From contig NZ_OU015430.1 in NCBI RefSeq assembly GCF_907164845.1, forward strand, positions 310,001-374,000: a stretch of 64,000 bases of DNA, given 5' to 3'. Below, piece after piece: positions 32,580 through 46,898 of the stretch. Under the pieces are notes generated by a model that was given only the letters and a program-made list of their open reading frames with translations, did no database searches and was not told the origin of the DNA. A program made the position numbers and the translations under genes. Position 1 is the first letter of the stretch; each line of letters opens with the position of its first letter. This DNA is from Lysobacter luteus. Lineage in GTDB: Bacteria; Pseudomonadota; Gammaproteobacteria; Xanthomonadales; Xanthomonadaceae.

Positions 32580-33185
32580 ATGGCCAATCCCTTTGCCCGC
32601 GCGCGCTACATGCTGGCCGCGCACAATCCGCCCCAGCTGCCCCCCGACGGCGGCTTCGAGGTCGCTTTCGCCGGCCGGTCCAACGCCGGCAAATCCAGCG
32701 CGCTGAACGCGATCTGCCAGCAGAATGCGCTGGCGCGGGTCTCCAAGACCCCGGGACGCACCCAGCAACTGGTGTTCTTCGACCTGCCGCCGACCACCGA
32801 CCGGTTCCTGGTCGACCTGCCCGGGTATGGCTACGCCAAGGTGCCCAAGGACCTGCAGGCGCACTGGCAGGCATTCATCGACGGCTATTTCCGCACCCGC
32901 CAGGCACTCAAGGGCCTGGTGGTGGTGATGGACATCCGACACCCGCTGAAGGACTACGACCGCCAGATGCTCGGCTACGCGGTCAGCCGGGGCCTGCCGG
33001 CGCACGCCATCCTGACCAAGGCCGACAAGCTGGGCCGCGGCGCACAGGGCAATGCGATGCTGGCGGTGCGCAAGGAGATGAAGGCCGAGTACGGCGACCT
33101 GGTCAGCGTGCAGCTGTTCTCCGGCGAGTCGAAGCAGGGCGTCGACGAGGCACGCGAGGTCATCGCCGGCTGGCTCGAGCTCTAG
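32580..33185 (+). CDS. engB: Ribosome biogenesis GTPase EngB (YihA/YsxC)
   Basis: A 201-residue GTPase for large-subunit assembly. G1 is GRSNAGKSS, the switch I region TPGRTQQLVFFDL, G3 DLPGYGYA, and G4 TKADK, in the order seen in EngB. ATG 32580 (MANPFARARYML) gives the family length; an in-frame start at 32424 would add an unlikely extension overlapping the divergent cytochrome gene. Upstream it shares a promoter region with cytochrome c4, an arrangement I recall as common in gammaproteobacteria. Confidence 0.95.
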   Translation: MANPFARARYMLAAHNPPQLPPDGGFEVAFAGRSNAGKSSALNAICQQNALARVSKTPGRTQQLVFFDLPPTTDRFLVDLPGYGYAKVPKDLQAHWQAFIDGYFRTRQALKGLVVVMDIRHPLKDYDRQMLGYAVSRGLPAHAILTKADKLGRGAQGNAMLAVRKEMKAEYGDLVSVQLFSGESKQGVDEAREVIAGWLEL

Positions 33186-33321
33186 CCCGACCGTCCCGCC
33201 GGCGGGCTGCTGCGTTGCGCGACGCGACATAACCGGCACAGCCGCGCTCGCTACACTGCCGGCTCGCTTGCGATGGGCGTTGCCGCCCGCATATCGCCGG
33301 CTCCCGTCGAGCGAGGTGCAC

Positions 33322-34725
33322 GTGTCCGGTCCCAGCCAGGTCAAGGATGTTCCGATCGAGTCCGGTGCCGCCGGACGCGCGCAGCTGGTCGAGTACCTGG
33401 CGTCGGGCGTGCGCCCGCGCGACGACTGGAAGATAGGCACCGAGCACGAGAAGTTCGGTTTCCGCACCGACGACCTGCGGCCGCCGACGTTCGACGGCGA
33501 GCGCGGGATCGAGGCGCTGCTGAAGGGGCTCGTACGGTTCGGCTGGACCCCGGTCGAGGAGCGCATCGGCGACGGCCCCGCCCGGGTCATCGCGCTGACC
33601 CGCGACGGTGCGTCGGTGTCGCTCGAGCCGGCCGGCCAGCTGGAACTGTCCGGTGCGCCGCTCGACAACCTGCACCAGACCTGCCGCGAGGCCGCCACCC
33701 ACCTGCGCGAGGTGCGCAGCGTGGCCGAGCCGATGGGCCTGGGGTTCCTCGGCATGGGCTTCCAGCCCAAGTGGACGCGCGAGGAGATGCCGTGGATGCC
33801 GAAGGGCCGCTACGCGATCATGCGCCGCCACATGCCGACCGTCGGCAACCTCGGCCTGGACATGATGACCCGCACCTCGACCGTGCAGGTCAACCTGGAT
33901 GTCGCGTCCGAAGCGGACATGGTCAAGAAGTTCCGTGTCTCGCTGGCGCTGCAGTCGGTGGCGACCGCGCTGTTTGCCGACTCGCCGTTTACCGAAGGCA
34001 AGCCCAACGGCTACCTGTCGTACCGCTCGCACATCTGGACGGACACGGATCCGCACCGTACCGGCCTGCTGGACTTCGTGTTCGAGGACGGCTTCGGCTA
34101 CGAGCGCTATGTCGACTACCTGCTCGACGTGCCGATGTACTTCGTCTACCGCGACGGCCGCTACATCGACGCCGCCGGGCAGTCGTTCCGCGACTTCCTC
34201 GACGGTCGCCTGCCGGCCTGGCCGGGCCACACGCCAACGCTGCTGGACTGGGCCGACCACAGCACCACCGCGTTCCCGGAAGTGCGGCTCAAGAAGTACC
34301 TGGAGATGCGTGGCGCCGACTCGGGGCCGTGGAACCGCATCTGTGCGCTGCCCGCGTTCTGGACGGGCCTGCTGTACGACGACGCCGCGCTCGACGCCGC
34401 CTGGGACCTGGTGCGCGACTTCACCCGCGACGAGATCCATGCGCTGCGCGACGGCGTGCCGCGGCACGCGTTCAAGCTGCCCGCGCGCATCGGCAACACC
34501 CGCGGTACCGTGCTCGACCTCGCCCGCCGCGCGCTTCAGATCGCCGCTGGCGGCCTGGCCCGGCGCGCCAGGGTCAATGAGAACGGCAGCGACGAGACGA
34601 TCTTCCTGGGACCGTTGATGGAGCTGGTCGAGGCGGGCATCACACCGGCCGAACGCAAGCTCGAACTGTTCCACGGCGCCTGGGGCGGCAATGTCGACCC
34701 GGTGTTCCGGGAGTTCGCCTACTGA
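33322..34725 (+). CDS. gshA: Glutamate-cysteine ligase, plant/proteobacterial class
   Basis: A 467-residue enzyme making gamma-glutamylcysteine, the first step of glutathione synthesis. WKIGTEHEKFGFR near the N-terminus and SLEPAGQLELSGAPLDNLHQT are typical of the class shared by plants, alpha-proteobacteria and Xanthomonads, not the E. coli GshA type. MPKGRYAIMRRHMP and RTSTVQVNLD follow. GTG 33322 is chosen because GAGG lies about six bases upstream and it is close to the conserved domain. Glutathione made here would serve the formaldehyde pathway 3 kb downstream. Confidence 0.92.
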   Translation: MSGPSQVKDVPIESGAAGRAQLVEYLASGVRPRDDWKIGTEHEKFGFRTDDLRPPTFDGERGIEALLKGLVRFGWTPVEERIGDGPARVIALTRDGASVSLEPAGQLELSGAPLDNLHQTCREAATHLREVRSVAEPMGLGFLGMGFQPKWTREEMPWMPKGRYAIMRRHMPTVGNLGLDMMTRTSTVQVNLDVASEADMVKKFRVSLALQSVATALFADSPFTEGKPNGYLSYRSHIWTDTDPHRTGLLDFVFEDGFGYERYVDYLLDVPMYFVYRDGRYIDAAGQSFRDFLDGRLPAWPGHTPTLLDWADHSTTAFPEVRLKKYLEMRGADSGPWNRICALPAFWTGLLYDDAALDAAWDLVRDFTRDEIHALRDGVPRHAFKLPARIGNTRGTVLDLARRALQIAAGGLARRARVNENGSDETIFLGPLMELVEAGITPAERKLELFHGAWGGNVDPVFREFAY

Positions 34726-34793
34726 TTGCCCGGAGGTAGCGGGGTCGAACGCCGGGCCGCGGTGTCCACACGCTGCGTTGTAGGCTGGCGCGC

Positions 34794-38852
<4,059 letters not shown>

Positions 38853-38867
38853 GGCCGGGAGCCAGCC

Positions 38868-39698
38868 ATGCACAGGATCGAACAGCACGCCTGCTTCGGC
38901 GGCCGCCAGGAAGTCTGGCAACACGATTCGAGCACCCTCGGTTGTGCGATGCGCTTCGGCGTCTACCTGCCGCCGCAGGCCGCGCAGGGCCCGTGCCCGG
39001 TGCTGTACTGGCTGTCGGGGTTGACCTGCACCGAGCAGAACTTCATCACCAAGGCCGGCGCGCAGCGGTACGCCGCCGAGCACGGGGTGATCCTGGTCGC
39101 GCCCGACACCAGCCCGCGCGGTGAGGACATCACCAACGACGACGGCTACGACCTCGGCCAGGGCGCCGGGTTCTACGTCAACGCGACCCGGGCCCCCTGG
39201 GCGCGGCACTACCGCATGCACGACTACGTCGTCGAGGAGTTGCCGGCGCTGGTCGACGCGCACTTCCCGACCACGACTGCGCGCGGCGTCAGTGGGCACT
39301 CGATGGGCGGCCACGGCGCGCTGGTGACCGCGCTGCGCAACCCGGGTCGCTACCGCAGTGTGTCGGCGTTCTCGCCGATCGTCGCGCCGTCGCGCGTTCC
39401 CTGGGGCGAGCGTGCGTTCGAGGCGTACCTGGGCGACGACCGCGCGGTGTGGAAGCAATGGGATGCCTGCGAGCTTCTGCGCGACGCGCGCGAGCGGCTG
39501 CCGCTGCTGGTGGATCAGGGCGGCGACGACGAGTTCCTGCAGCGCCAGTTGCGCCCTGAGCTGCTTCGTGACGCCTGCGCCGCCGCAGGCCATCCGCTGG
39601 AACTGCGCATGCAGCCCGGCTACGACCACAGTTACTACTTCATCGCCAGCTTCATCGGCGACCACGTCGCCCACCACGCACGCGCGTTGCACGCCTGA
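38868..39698 (+). CDS. fghA: S-formylglutathione hydrolase
   Basis: A 276-residue alpha/beta hydrolase of the esterase D family releasing formate and glutathione. The start [19 protein letters not shown] is typical. [20 protein letters not shown] is a signature, the nucleophile is in [11 protein letters not shown], Asp is near [10 protein letters not shown] and His in [15 protein letters not shown]. It completes the glutathione-dependent formaldehyde detoxification pair with the preceding gene, 15 bp away. Confidence 0.95.
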   Translation: MHRIEQHACFGGRQEVWQHDSSTLGCAMRFGVYLPPQAAQGPCPVLYWLSGLTCTEQNFITKAGAQRYAAEHGVILVAPDTSPRGEDITNDDGYDLGQGAGFYVNATRAPWARHYRMHDYVVEELPALVDAHFPTTTARGVSGHSMGGHGALVTALRNPGRYRSVSAFSPIVAPSRVPWGERAFEAYLGDDRAVWKQWDACELLRDARERLPLLVDQGGDDEFLQRQLRPELLRDACAAAGHPLELRMQPGYDHSYYFIASFIGDHVAHHARALHA

Positions 39699-39714
39699 CC
39701 GCTGGCTGGCGTCC

Positions 39715-40389
39715 TCAGCCCGCCAGCTTGAAGTCGGTGAAGGCGAAGCGGCCGTTACGCAGCACGGTTTCACCGGGCACCACGTTCACCGGCTGCCCGA
39801 ACATCGGGCCGGCATGGACAAGCGTGTGGAACTCGCCGTTCTCCCCGCACGGGTCGCAGGCGGCCGGCAGCGCGTCCAGCAGTTCGTGGTCGAACGCTTG
39901 GCCGGCGAAGCGGGCATCGAGTTGTGTGGTGTCGACGCAGCACAGTCGGGTTTGCAGGCCGCCGGCGATCATCCCGCGCGCCAACGCGGCGGTGTCACGG
40001 CCGAACAGCGGGGTCTCGATCGACCAGCCATGGCGGTCACACAGGGCCTCGCGCCACGCACGCACGTCCGCCAGTTGCAGGTCGCCGAAGGCAACGGTGT
40101 CCAGCTCCGGCCAACGCGCCCGCGCGCGTTGCAGCGCGCCGGAAAACGCGTCCTCGTAGGCGGCGTTGTCGCAACCTGTCCGGATGGGCGATTCGATCAG
40201 CGGCAGTCCGGCGGCACGTGCCTGTGCGTGCAGCACGTCGCGGCGGATGCCGTGCATGGCGATGCGGTCGTAGTCGACGGTGACCGTGGTCAGCAGGCCG
40301 ACTACCCGCACATCGTCGCGTTGGCGCAGCGTGTGCAGGGTCCAGGCGGCGTCCTTTCCACCGCTCCACGCGAGCAGGAGATCTTTCAT
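39715..40389 (-). CDS. Dph6-related PP-loop ATP-dependent ligase/ATPase
   Basis: A 224-residue protein of the adenine-nucleotide alpha-hydrolase superfamily. LAWSGGKDAAWTL is the PP-loop; the end carries CDPCGENGEFHTLVHAGPMF, the GENGEFHT motif of diphthine-ammonia ligase relatives. Bacteria lack diphthamide, so the true reaction is unknown (amidation or nucleotide-dependent ligation are possible). It converges with fghA and follows a small unknown gene on the same strand. Confidence 0.82.
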   Translation of the reverse strand: MKDLLLAWSGGKDAAWTLHTLRQRDDVRVVGLLTTVTVDYDRIAMHGIRRDVLHAQARAAGLPLIESPIRTGCDNAAYEDAFSGALQRARARWPELDTVAFGDLQLADVRAWREALCDRHGWSIETPLFGRDTAALARGMIAGGLQTRLCCVDTTQLDARFAGQAFDHELLDALPAACDPCGENGEFHTLVHAGPMFGQPVNVVPGETVLRNGRFAFTDFKLAG

Positions 40390-40458
40390 GCCCGCATTGT
40401 GCCCGGCAGCGGTGCGCGCGGACCACGCCGCGCAGACCTGCCGTCAGGCGACGGGGGC

Positions 40459-40803
40459 TCAGGCCGCGGTCACGTCGCGCAGCTCCCACGCGCTCCCGGC
40501 GAGCAGGCGCAGGCGCTGCTTGAGGATGGTGCCGGGGATGGTCGAGGTCACGACCAGGTCGATGTGCAGGTCGTCCTGCTCGCCGTGCACGGTCGCAGTG
40601 GGGTCGGTGGCGCCCAGGGACGGGTCGACTTCGTCGGGCTCGTCCTGCTTCATCCGCCAACGCTCGAACAGCCGGTCGCTGCGCAGCGCGTCCTGCAGCT
40701 CGGCGGCAAAACCGGGCCCGCTCTGCGCGGTGAACGACAGGTCCGGATCGCTGCCGCGCGCGCGGCGGCCGTCGGGCAGGGTGATGTAGTAGCGCGTGGC
40801 CAT
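40459..40803 (-). CDS. Hypothetical protein, 114 aa
   Basis: A small soluble protein starting MATRYYITLPDGRRARGSDPDLSFTAQ. It is predicted to be mostly beta at the start, with an Arg-rich helix (FERWRMKQDEPDEVD) in the middle and beta at the end (IDLVVTSTIPGTILKQRLRLL). I know no family. AGGAGAA precedes the start, supporting translation. It lies 82 bp downstream of nothing on its strand except the large amidohydrolase end, and 69 bp upstream of the Dph6-like gene, with which it could be co-transcribed. Confidence 0.7.
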   Translation of the reverse strand: MATRYYITLPDGRRARGSDPDLSFTAQSGPGFAAELQDALRSDRLFERWRMKQDEPDEVDPSLGATDPTATVHGEQDDLHIDLVVTSTIPGTILKQRLRLLAGSAWELRDVTAA

Positions 40804-40884
40804 CGGGTGTTCTCCTGGGGACGCCGCCAGCCTAGGCAGCGTCGCATGCGGACTTCGTGAACGGGGCGTTGCAGGACGGCGACA

Positions 40885-43800
40885 TCAGTCCAGGTGAACG
40901 TGCGCGCCGTGCGCCTTCGGACAGTGGCAGACCGCGGTCGGGCCGAACTCCAGGCCGAAGGTCTGGCCGTCGCGGTGGCGCTGCCAGTAGAACTCCGGCG
41001 CCGGGGCCGCGGCGTTGCCGATTTCGGCCATGTCGGCGTCGACGTCGAACAGGCGCCCATCGACCATCACGTAGCGCGTCTCGATGGTGTTGCGGATCTC
41101 CTCCAGCGGGTTGCCGTCCAGCACCACCAGGTCGGCCTGCTTGCCGACCTCGAGCGAACCGATCTCGTCGCCCAGGCCGAGGTAGTCGGCGCCGTCGATG
41201 GTCGCCGCGCGCAGCGCCTCGAAGTTGGAGAAGCCGCCCTGGGTCAGCATCCAGATCTCCCAGTTCGGGCTAAGGCCCTGCAGCTGCCCGTGGCCGCCGA
41301 CCTGCACCTTGATGCCGGCATCGCGCATCGTCTTGAGCGACCTGGCCACCTCGATGTGCCAGTAATCCCAGTCCGGCGCGATCTCGCGGCGGATGCTGCG
41401 CGCATCCAGCGTCTCGCGTGGAAAGAAGCGGTTGAGCTTGTCGTTTTCCCAGACGTTGTCGCGGGCGTACCACCAGTACTCGCCCGACAGGCCGCCGTAA
41501 CTCACCACCAGCGTCGGGGTGTTGCGTACGTCGGTCTCCTTCCACAGGTTGACCACGTCCCTGTAGAGCGGCGCGACCGGGATGTTGTGCTCGATGCCGG
41601 TGCTGCCGTCCAGGATCATCGTCATGTTGTGGTGGAAGGTGGAGCCGCCTTCCTCCACCACCAGCATCCCCAGCTCGCGTGCGGCCTGGTTGATCTGCTG
41701 GCGCTGCTCGCGACGGGGCTGGTTGTAGCTCTTGACCGAGAACGCACCGTTGGCTTGCATCCGGCGCAGATGGCTGCGGGCGTCGTCGAGTGAATTGACC
41801 TCGGCCTTGAAGTCGCCGTCGGCGCCGTAGAGGATCGTGCCGGTCGAGAAGATCCGCGGCCCGACCATCCGTCCGGCCTTCTGCAGTTCGGCCTCGGAGA
41901 ACACGAACTCGGTCGTCGCCGACGGGTCGTGCATGGTGGTGATGCCGAACGCGAGGTTGGTGTAGTACGCCCAGTTCTGCTGCGGCACCACGCCCTGGCC
42001 GAAGTGCGCGGCGTGGGCGTGGACGTCGATGTAGCCCGGCAGGATGGTCTTGCCGGAGGCGTCGATCACGTTTGCGCCGGCCGGGACCTCGACCGAGGCG
42101 GCCGGGCCGACGGCGACGATCTCGTCGCCGCGCAGCACGATCGTGCCGTCCTCGATCACCTCCTCGGTGTTCTCCGCGTCGCGCATGGTGACGATGCGCG
42201 CATTGGTGAACGCGACCACCGCGTCGGGCGCGTCGACGGGCACCGTCAGCCCGACCGCGATGCCGCCGCCGTGGACAGGGTCGGCGATCTCGGCAGGCGC
42301 ACCCGGCAGGAACGCGAAACTCTCGTCCAGTGCGCGCGAGTGGTAGCGGTCGCCGACCATCCAGTGCAACGACTTCGAATCCGCCGCCCAGTGCAGGTAG
42401 CTGCCGACGTCGGCGCTGACCTGCGAGACCGGGATCGCCTTGCTGTCCTTCGACAGCTCGACCGCCTTGCCGGTCTCCACCATCGGCGCGACAAAGGCGT
42501 TGAACAGCTCGGTGAAAGCGACCCACTGGCCATCCGGGCTGACCTGCACGGAATCCACGTACTTCAGGTCGAACACCTCGCGCGGGTCCTCCCCGTGCAG
42601 CCCGACCGACATCAGCTTTTTCTCCAGCCCACCGCCGGTCAGGTAGTAGATGCGCGACCCGTCGGCGTTGAACTGCGGGGACGAGCCATTGTCGGCCACC
42701 CGCACCGCCTCGCCGCCGCGCGCCGGCATCACGTAGATGCCGCGGTCGCCCGACCACAGGCTGCCGGTCAGGCCGCCGCCGCCGGACTTGCTGTAGACGA
42801 TGTGCCGGCCGTCAGGCGAGAACCGCGGGTGGTAATAGAAGCCCTTCTCGTCGGTCAGCCGCGTGCCCTTGCCGCCGCCATTGGCGCTGCGCACATAGAT
42901 CGCGCCCAGCGCCTCGTCCGACCAGGTCGTGTAGAGCAGCTTGCCGCCATCGGGGCTGAAGCTGGGCTCGTACTCGTACAGGCCTTCGTTGCCGGTCAGG
43001 CGCCGCGGCTCGCCACCGGGGAGCGACTTGCGCCACAGCTTGCCGACCGCATGGAACACGAGGGTGTCGCCGTCGGCAGAGGTCGCCACGTCGCGGATCA
43101 TCTTCGGGGCGAAGCGGCCTTCGTCGATGTCCTGGTCGAAGCGCAGCGCCTCGGTAACGGTCTGCTCGACCGGCGCGTTGAACGGGATCGGGGTGGGCGT
43201 GCCACTGGCCATGTCGACCCGCCACAGCTTGCCTTGCGCCCAGATCACGACGGACCTGGAATCGGGCATCCAGTCAAAGCCGGTGTACGGCCCGAAGATC
43301 GCCCACGCCTCCTGCTGGTCGTGGCTCAGGCCATCCCATACCGGGCGCACCGCGCCGCTGGCGAGGTCCAGCACGTGCAGCACGGACTTTTCGCGCACCC
43401 GCTTCACGAAGGCGAGCGACCGGCCGTCGGGGGACGGCTGCGGGCGCACCGCGCCCCCGGGCGTGGCGATGACGGTGTCGACCATGCCGGTCTCGCGGTC
43501 GAGCCGCTTGATCGCATAGATCACGTCGTGGGGGTTCTTGTTGTACTCGAACGTCTCGCCGCCACTGACGTCCTCGGAGTAGTAGACGTACCGCCCGTCG
43601 GGCGACAACGCCGGCTCGCCCAGGTCCTGCTGGTCGTTCTTCTTCTCGACCAGTTGCAGGCCCGCGCCGCCGCCGCTGGCGTGGTACATCCACAACTCGC
43701 CCGCGCCGAGCGAGCGCTCGGAGGTGAAGTGCTTGCGGCCGATGATGAAGCGGCCGTCCGGCGTCCAGGCGGGGTTGTTGAGCAGGCGGAAGTCTTCCTT

Positions 43801-44355
43801 GGTGACCTGCACCGGGTTGCCGCCGTTGGCGTCGACCGTCCACAGGTTGTTGCCGCCGCCACGGTCGGAGGTGAAGGCGATCCGCGAGCCGTCCGGCGAC
43901 CAGCGCGGCTGGACTTCCCAGGCGGGGCCCGAGGCGATGCGCCGCGCGTTGCCACCGGTCACCGGCATCCGGTAGAGGTCACCCAGCAGCGAGAACACCA
44001 GGTCGCGGCCATCGGGCGAGACGTCGACGTCCATCCACGTGCCTTCGTCGGTGTCGAATCGCACCGTGCGGGTCGGCCCGTGCGGGGCGTTGACGTCCCA
44101 TCGCGCTTCTTCGGTGTCCTCACCGGGGCGGCTGACGCCCTTGGCCACCGCGGGTGCGGCCTGCGCCGGATCGGTGCCGACCGGGTCCAGCGCATCCTGC
44201 TCGAGTTGCACGGGATCCTGATCGGTGTCGCTGGTGTTGCGGTCCACCGGCGGTGGTGGCTGCGGTGCCGGCGGCGGGTCCTGTGCCCAGGCGGGCAGGG
44301 CGAATGAAGCGGACAGCGCGGACGAGAGCGCGACGGCAAGCAGGCGACGGGTCAT
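40885..44355 (-). CDS. Beta-propeller (PD40/TolB-like) amidohydrolase, exported
   Basis: A 1156-residue exported protein. The signal peptide ends AWAQ (about 24), and a Pro/Asp/Gln-rich linker of about 60 residues follows. Residues about 95-680 are repeated PD40/WD40-like blades (DVSPDGRDLVFSLLGDLYRMP, WSPDGSRIAFTSDRGG, FSPDGRHIVYS). Residues about 720-1130 form an amidohydrolase domain with the metal motif IDVHAHAAHFG (about 776-783), HHNMTMILDG, and the closing GSLEVGKQADLVVLDGNPLEEI. It probably hydrolyses peptides or related amides in the periplasm. Two more amidohydrolases lie 1.2 kb away on the same strand. Confidence 0.88.
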   Translation of the reverse strand: MTRRLLAVALSSALSASFALPAWAQDPPPAPQPPPPVDRNTSDTDQDPVQLEQDALDPVGTDPAQAAPAVAKGVSRPGEDTEEARWDVNAPHGPTRTVRFDTDEGTWMDVDVSPDGRDLVFSLLGDLYRMPVTGGNARRIASGPAWEVQPRWSPDGSRIAFTSDRGGGNNLWTVDANGGNPVQVTKEDFRLLNNPAWTPDGRFIIGRKHFTSERSLGAGELWMYHASGGGAGLQLVEKKNDQQDLGEPALSPDGRYVYYSEDVSGGETFEYNKNPHDVIYAIKRLDRETGMVDTVIATPGGAVRPQPSPDGRSLAFVKRVREKSVLHVLDLASGAVRPVWDGLSHDQQEAWAIFGPYTGFDWMPDSRSVVIWAQGKLWRVDMASGTPTPIPFNAPVEQTVTEALRFDQDIDEGRFAPKMIRDVATSADGDTLVFHAVGKLWRKSLPGGEPRRLTGNEGLYEYEPSFSPDGGKLLYTTWSDEALGAIYVRSANGGGKGTRLTDEKGFYYHPRFSPDGRHIVYSKSGGGGLTGSLWSGDRGIYVMPARGGEAVRVADNGSSPQFNADGSRIYYLTGGGLEKKLMSVGLHGEDPREVFDLKYVDSVQVSPDGQWVAFTELFNAFVAPMVETGKAVELSKDSKAIPVSQVSADVGSYLHWAADSKSLHWMVGDRYHSRALDESFAFLPGAPAEIADPVHGGGIAVGLTVPVDAPDAVVAFTNARIVTMRDAENTEEVIEDGTIVLRGDEIVAVGPAASVEVPAGANVIDASGKTILPGYIDVHAHAAHFGQGVVPQQNWAYYTNLAFGITTMHDPSATTEFVFSEAELQKAGRMVGPRIFSTGTILYGADGDFKAEVNSLDDARSHLRRMQANGAFSVKSYNQPRREQRQQINQAARELGMLVVEEGGSTFHHNMTMILDGSTGIEHNIPVAPLYRDVVNLWKETDVRNTPTLVVSYGGLSGEYWWYARDNVWENDKLNRFFPRETLDARSIRREIAPDWDYWHIEVARSLKTMRDAGIKVQVGGHGQLQGLSPNWEIWMLTQGGFSNFEALRAATIDGADYLGLGDEIGSLEVGKQADLVVLDGNPLEEIRNTIETRYVMVDGRLFDVDADMAEIGNAAAPAPEFYWQRHRDGQTFGLEFGPTAVCHCPKAHGAHVHLD

Positions 44356-44453
44356 GGGCGGGCACGGATGACGAACGAATCCCGCAGCCTACCCGTGCCC
44401 CCGGTGCCGCACCTAGGCTGAAAGTCCCGGTACGGCTTTGCCGATGGTGGCCG

Positions 44454-45401
44454 TCAGGCCTCGAACTTCGCGGTGCCTTCCGAGGCGAAGCCCACCACCA
44501 GCGCGCCCTTGCCGACATTGACCATTCCGGTCAGGCTCATCACGCTTTCGAACACCTCGACGTTGTGTTCGTCGCAGACCGCACGCAGTTCGTGGTAACC
44601 CGGCAGGGCACGCATCTCCGACAGCTCGCCGCCGTAGCTCAGGCACAGCGTCGGCGTCATGAGGCCCTCGCGGACGCGCTTGCCGGTGAACTCGAACAGT
44701 TTCTGCACCGCCGGCTCGAAGCCCTTGATCTTGGCCACTGGCCCGGTCTCGCCGCGGTGGCAGTGCAGTACCGGCTTGATGTCGAGTGCGCTGCCGAGCG
44801 CGGCGCTGAGCAGGCCGACGCTGCGGTCGCCCTTCTTGCGGGCGCGTGCACGCAGGTAGTAGAGGTCCGGCGGCACCAGGTACCCGTGCGTGTGCAGCGC
44901 GAGGTTTTCGAGCCGCGCGCGGATCTTCGGGGCGCCTTCGCCGGCGGCGCGCAGTCGGATCGCCTCCACCGCGGTGATGCCCTGCGCGGAGAACAGGTTC
45001 TGGGTGTCGATCACCCGCAACGCGAACGGCGTGGTGTTGCCGGCCGCCGCGCGCGCCGCCTTGTAGTCGTTGAGGATGGCGAAGCTGGCCTGCTGCGCAT
45101 TGTCGTGGATCGGACTGCGCGACTTGGTGATCGTCATGCAGAACACGTAGTCGTAGTCGATCACCAGCCGCTCAAGGAACAGGTCGCGGATCTGCTGCAC
45201 GGTGTAGGGCGTGGTCTCCGCCTCCGCACCGCGCTCGGCGACGTGGGCGTGGAGGAACTCCAGCGTGGCCTCCTCGTTGCGGTGGTCGGCCAGCACCGCC
45301 TCGCCGATGCGCACGGTGATCGGCAGGATCGTCACCTCATTGCGTTGCAGGTACTCCAACGGCAGGTCGCAGGCCGAGTCGACAACAAGTCCAATGCGCA
45401 T
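44454..45401 (-). CDS. DegV family fatty-acid-binding protein
   Basis: A 315-residue protein with the DegV fold: MRIGLVVDSACDLPLEYLQRN has the opening DSAxDL motif, TTPYTVQQIRDLF is the conserved TSQPS-like region, and RVIDTQNLFSAQG with LKPVLHCHRGE-like IKPVLHCHRGETGPVAKIKG fits the second half. Family members bind fatty acids; in Firmicutes FakB presents them to the FakA kinase. No FakA gene is nearby, so the role here is open. It lies between amidohydrolase genes with gaps of about 100-190 bp. Confidence 0.85.
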   Translation of the reverse strand: MRIGLVVDSACDLPLEYLQRNEVTILPITVRIGEAVLADHRNEEATLEFLHAHVAERGAEAETTPYTVQQIRDLFLERLVIDYDYVFCMTITKSRSPIHDNAQQASFAILNDYKAARAAAGNTTPFALRVIDTQNLFSAQGITAVEAIRLRAAGEGAPKIRARLENLALHTHGYLVPPDLYYLRARARKKGDRSVGLLSAALGSALDIKPVLHCHRGETGPVAKIKGFEPAVQKLFEFTGKRVREGLMTPTLCLSYGGELSEMRALPGYHELRAVCDEHNVEVFESVMSLTGMVNVGKGALVVGFASEGTAKFEA

Positions 45402-45551
45402 GGCTCCCCCGAGGATGCTGGATTGTGGAACGTGATCCGGAGCATATCCGTCCGTGACCCGCGTCGCACTAAAGGGGGTGCCTGTCAGGTTCGGCCCGGG
45501 GCGCGGGCCGATCCTGGCTGTGGCCGGCGCTTACTCCGGGCCGAGCGCAAC

Positions 45552-45571
45552 GGGCCCGCAGGGGCGGGCCC
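45552..45571 (-). terminator. GC-rich hairpin after the amidohydrolase pair
   Basis: GGGCCCGC, loop of four, GCGGGCCC: a perfect 8-bp stem, 24 bp past the stop of the last amidohydrolase gene. No T-run follows; it could be a Rho-dependent or weak stop. The remaining 150 bp to the DegV start holds no gene I can see. Confidence 0.45.
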
Positions 45572-45594
45572 TGTGCTGGGACAAGCGAAGCGGC

Positions 45595-46898
45595 TCAGCG
45601 GCTGTCGGTGGCCGGATATGCCCGCGGCAGGCCGCCGCTGTCGCGTGGCACCAGGGTGCGCAGGTACCGGTCGCGCAGTTCGGTCTGGCGGCTGCTCATC
45701 GGGATTGCCTCGCCGTCCATCCAGACCTGCAGCGCGACCGCGTTGACCTCCAGCGGGTCGCCGCTCCAGAGCACCAGGTCGGCGCGCTTGCCCGGGGCGA
45801 TGCTGCCGAACCGGTCGGCCACGCCGAACGCCCTGGCGGGCACCGACGTCAACCCGGCCAGCCCGTCTTCCCACGGCAACCCGTTGGCGACCGCGTTGCC
45901 GGCGAGCTGCCTGACCTTGCGCGCGTTGTGGGTATCGCCGCCCTGGGTGAAGCCGACCGCCACGCCCGCTGCCTCCAGCCGCGCGGCGTTCTCCATGGTG
46001 GCGCCGATCTGGTCGAATCCACCCGGCAGGTTCGCCAGCGGATTGACGAACACCGGCACGCCGGCCTCGGCCAGCGCCGGCGCGAGCTTCCACGCCTCGG
46101 CGCCACCGGAGATCGCGATGTCCACCCCGTGGCGGTCCGACCAGCGCAGCAACTGGCGGATGTCGGCGGCGCGGTCGACGTTGACCACCACCCGGCCACC
46201 GGCGTCGAGATAGCGCTTGAGCGTGTCGCGGCCGGCCGGGGTCAGGAGCGCGGCATGCGAGCCGGCCGGGATACGGCCGCGGACTTCGTCGACCAGCTGG
46301 TCGAGCAGCATCCACTGCGCCGCGCGCGAGCGGCCGCTGAGTTCGGCGGCGTCGCTGCCCAGGTCGATGAACAGCACGTCGGGGCCGGCCGGGTCGGCGC
46401 TGCCGTCGAGCCGCACCACCGCGCCCTGGCCGCCGATGATCGAACCGCCCTCGGTGCTGCCCGCTTCCAGCAGGGTCCAGCCGATGCCTTCGATCCGGGT
46501 CACCGGCACGAGGACCGAGGCCGGGTTGTAGGCCAGCGTGACGTCGAACTCCGGACGCACCGTCATCAGGTGGGTCTCCGCACCCAGCGCCAGTGACGCA
46601 TCGACGGTTGAGCGCTCGCCGGACACTTCCTCCAGGCCGATCGCGGTGATGCCGCCGAACAGCGTCGGGGTCAGCGGCCGCGACTGGGCGTCGACCACCT
46701 GCACCCCGGCCGGCGCCGGCAGCCCGGTACCGACGGCGGCGATCACGCCATCGCGGACCAGCACGTCGGCGCCCTGGAGCGTGCCCTGCGGACCGGCGGT
46801 GTGGACGGTGGCGTTGCGGATCAGCAGGTCCTGCGCGCCGGCGGCAAGCGCCACGAACGACAGCGCCGCGGCGGCCAGCGCCTTCAGCGGGAGGCGGC

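Noticed and set aside
29757-33770. A minus-strand open frame of more than 1300 codons spanning the DsbA lipoprotein and on through cytochrome c4, engB and gshA
   Set aside because: Only its last part, in the DsbA frame, has domains. The rest is antisense or out of frame with well-supported genes and reads as Arg/Gly/Ala-rich GC shadow.
41929-44307. A 792-codon plus-strand frame opposite the propeller-amidohydrolase
   Set aside because: Antisense shadow rich in Arg, His, Ala and Gly with no domain; the minus-strand gene has a signal peptide, blades and metal motif.
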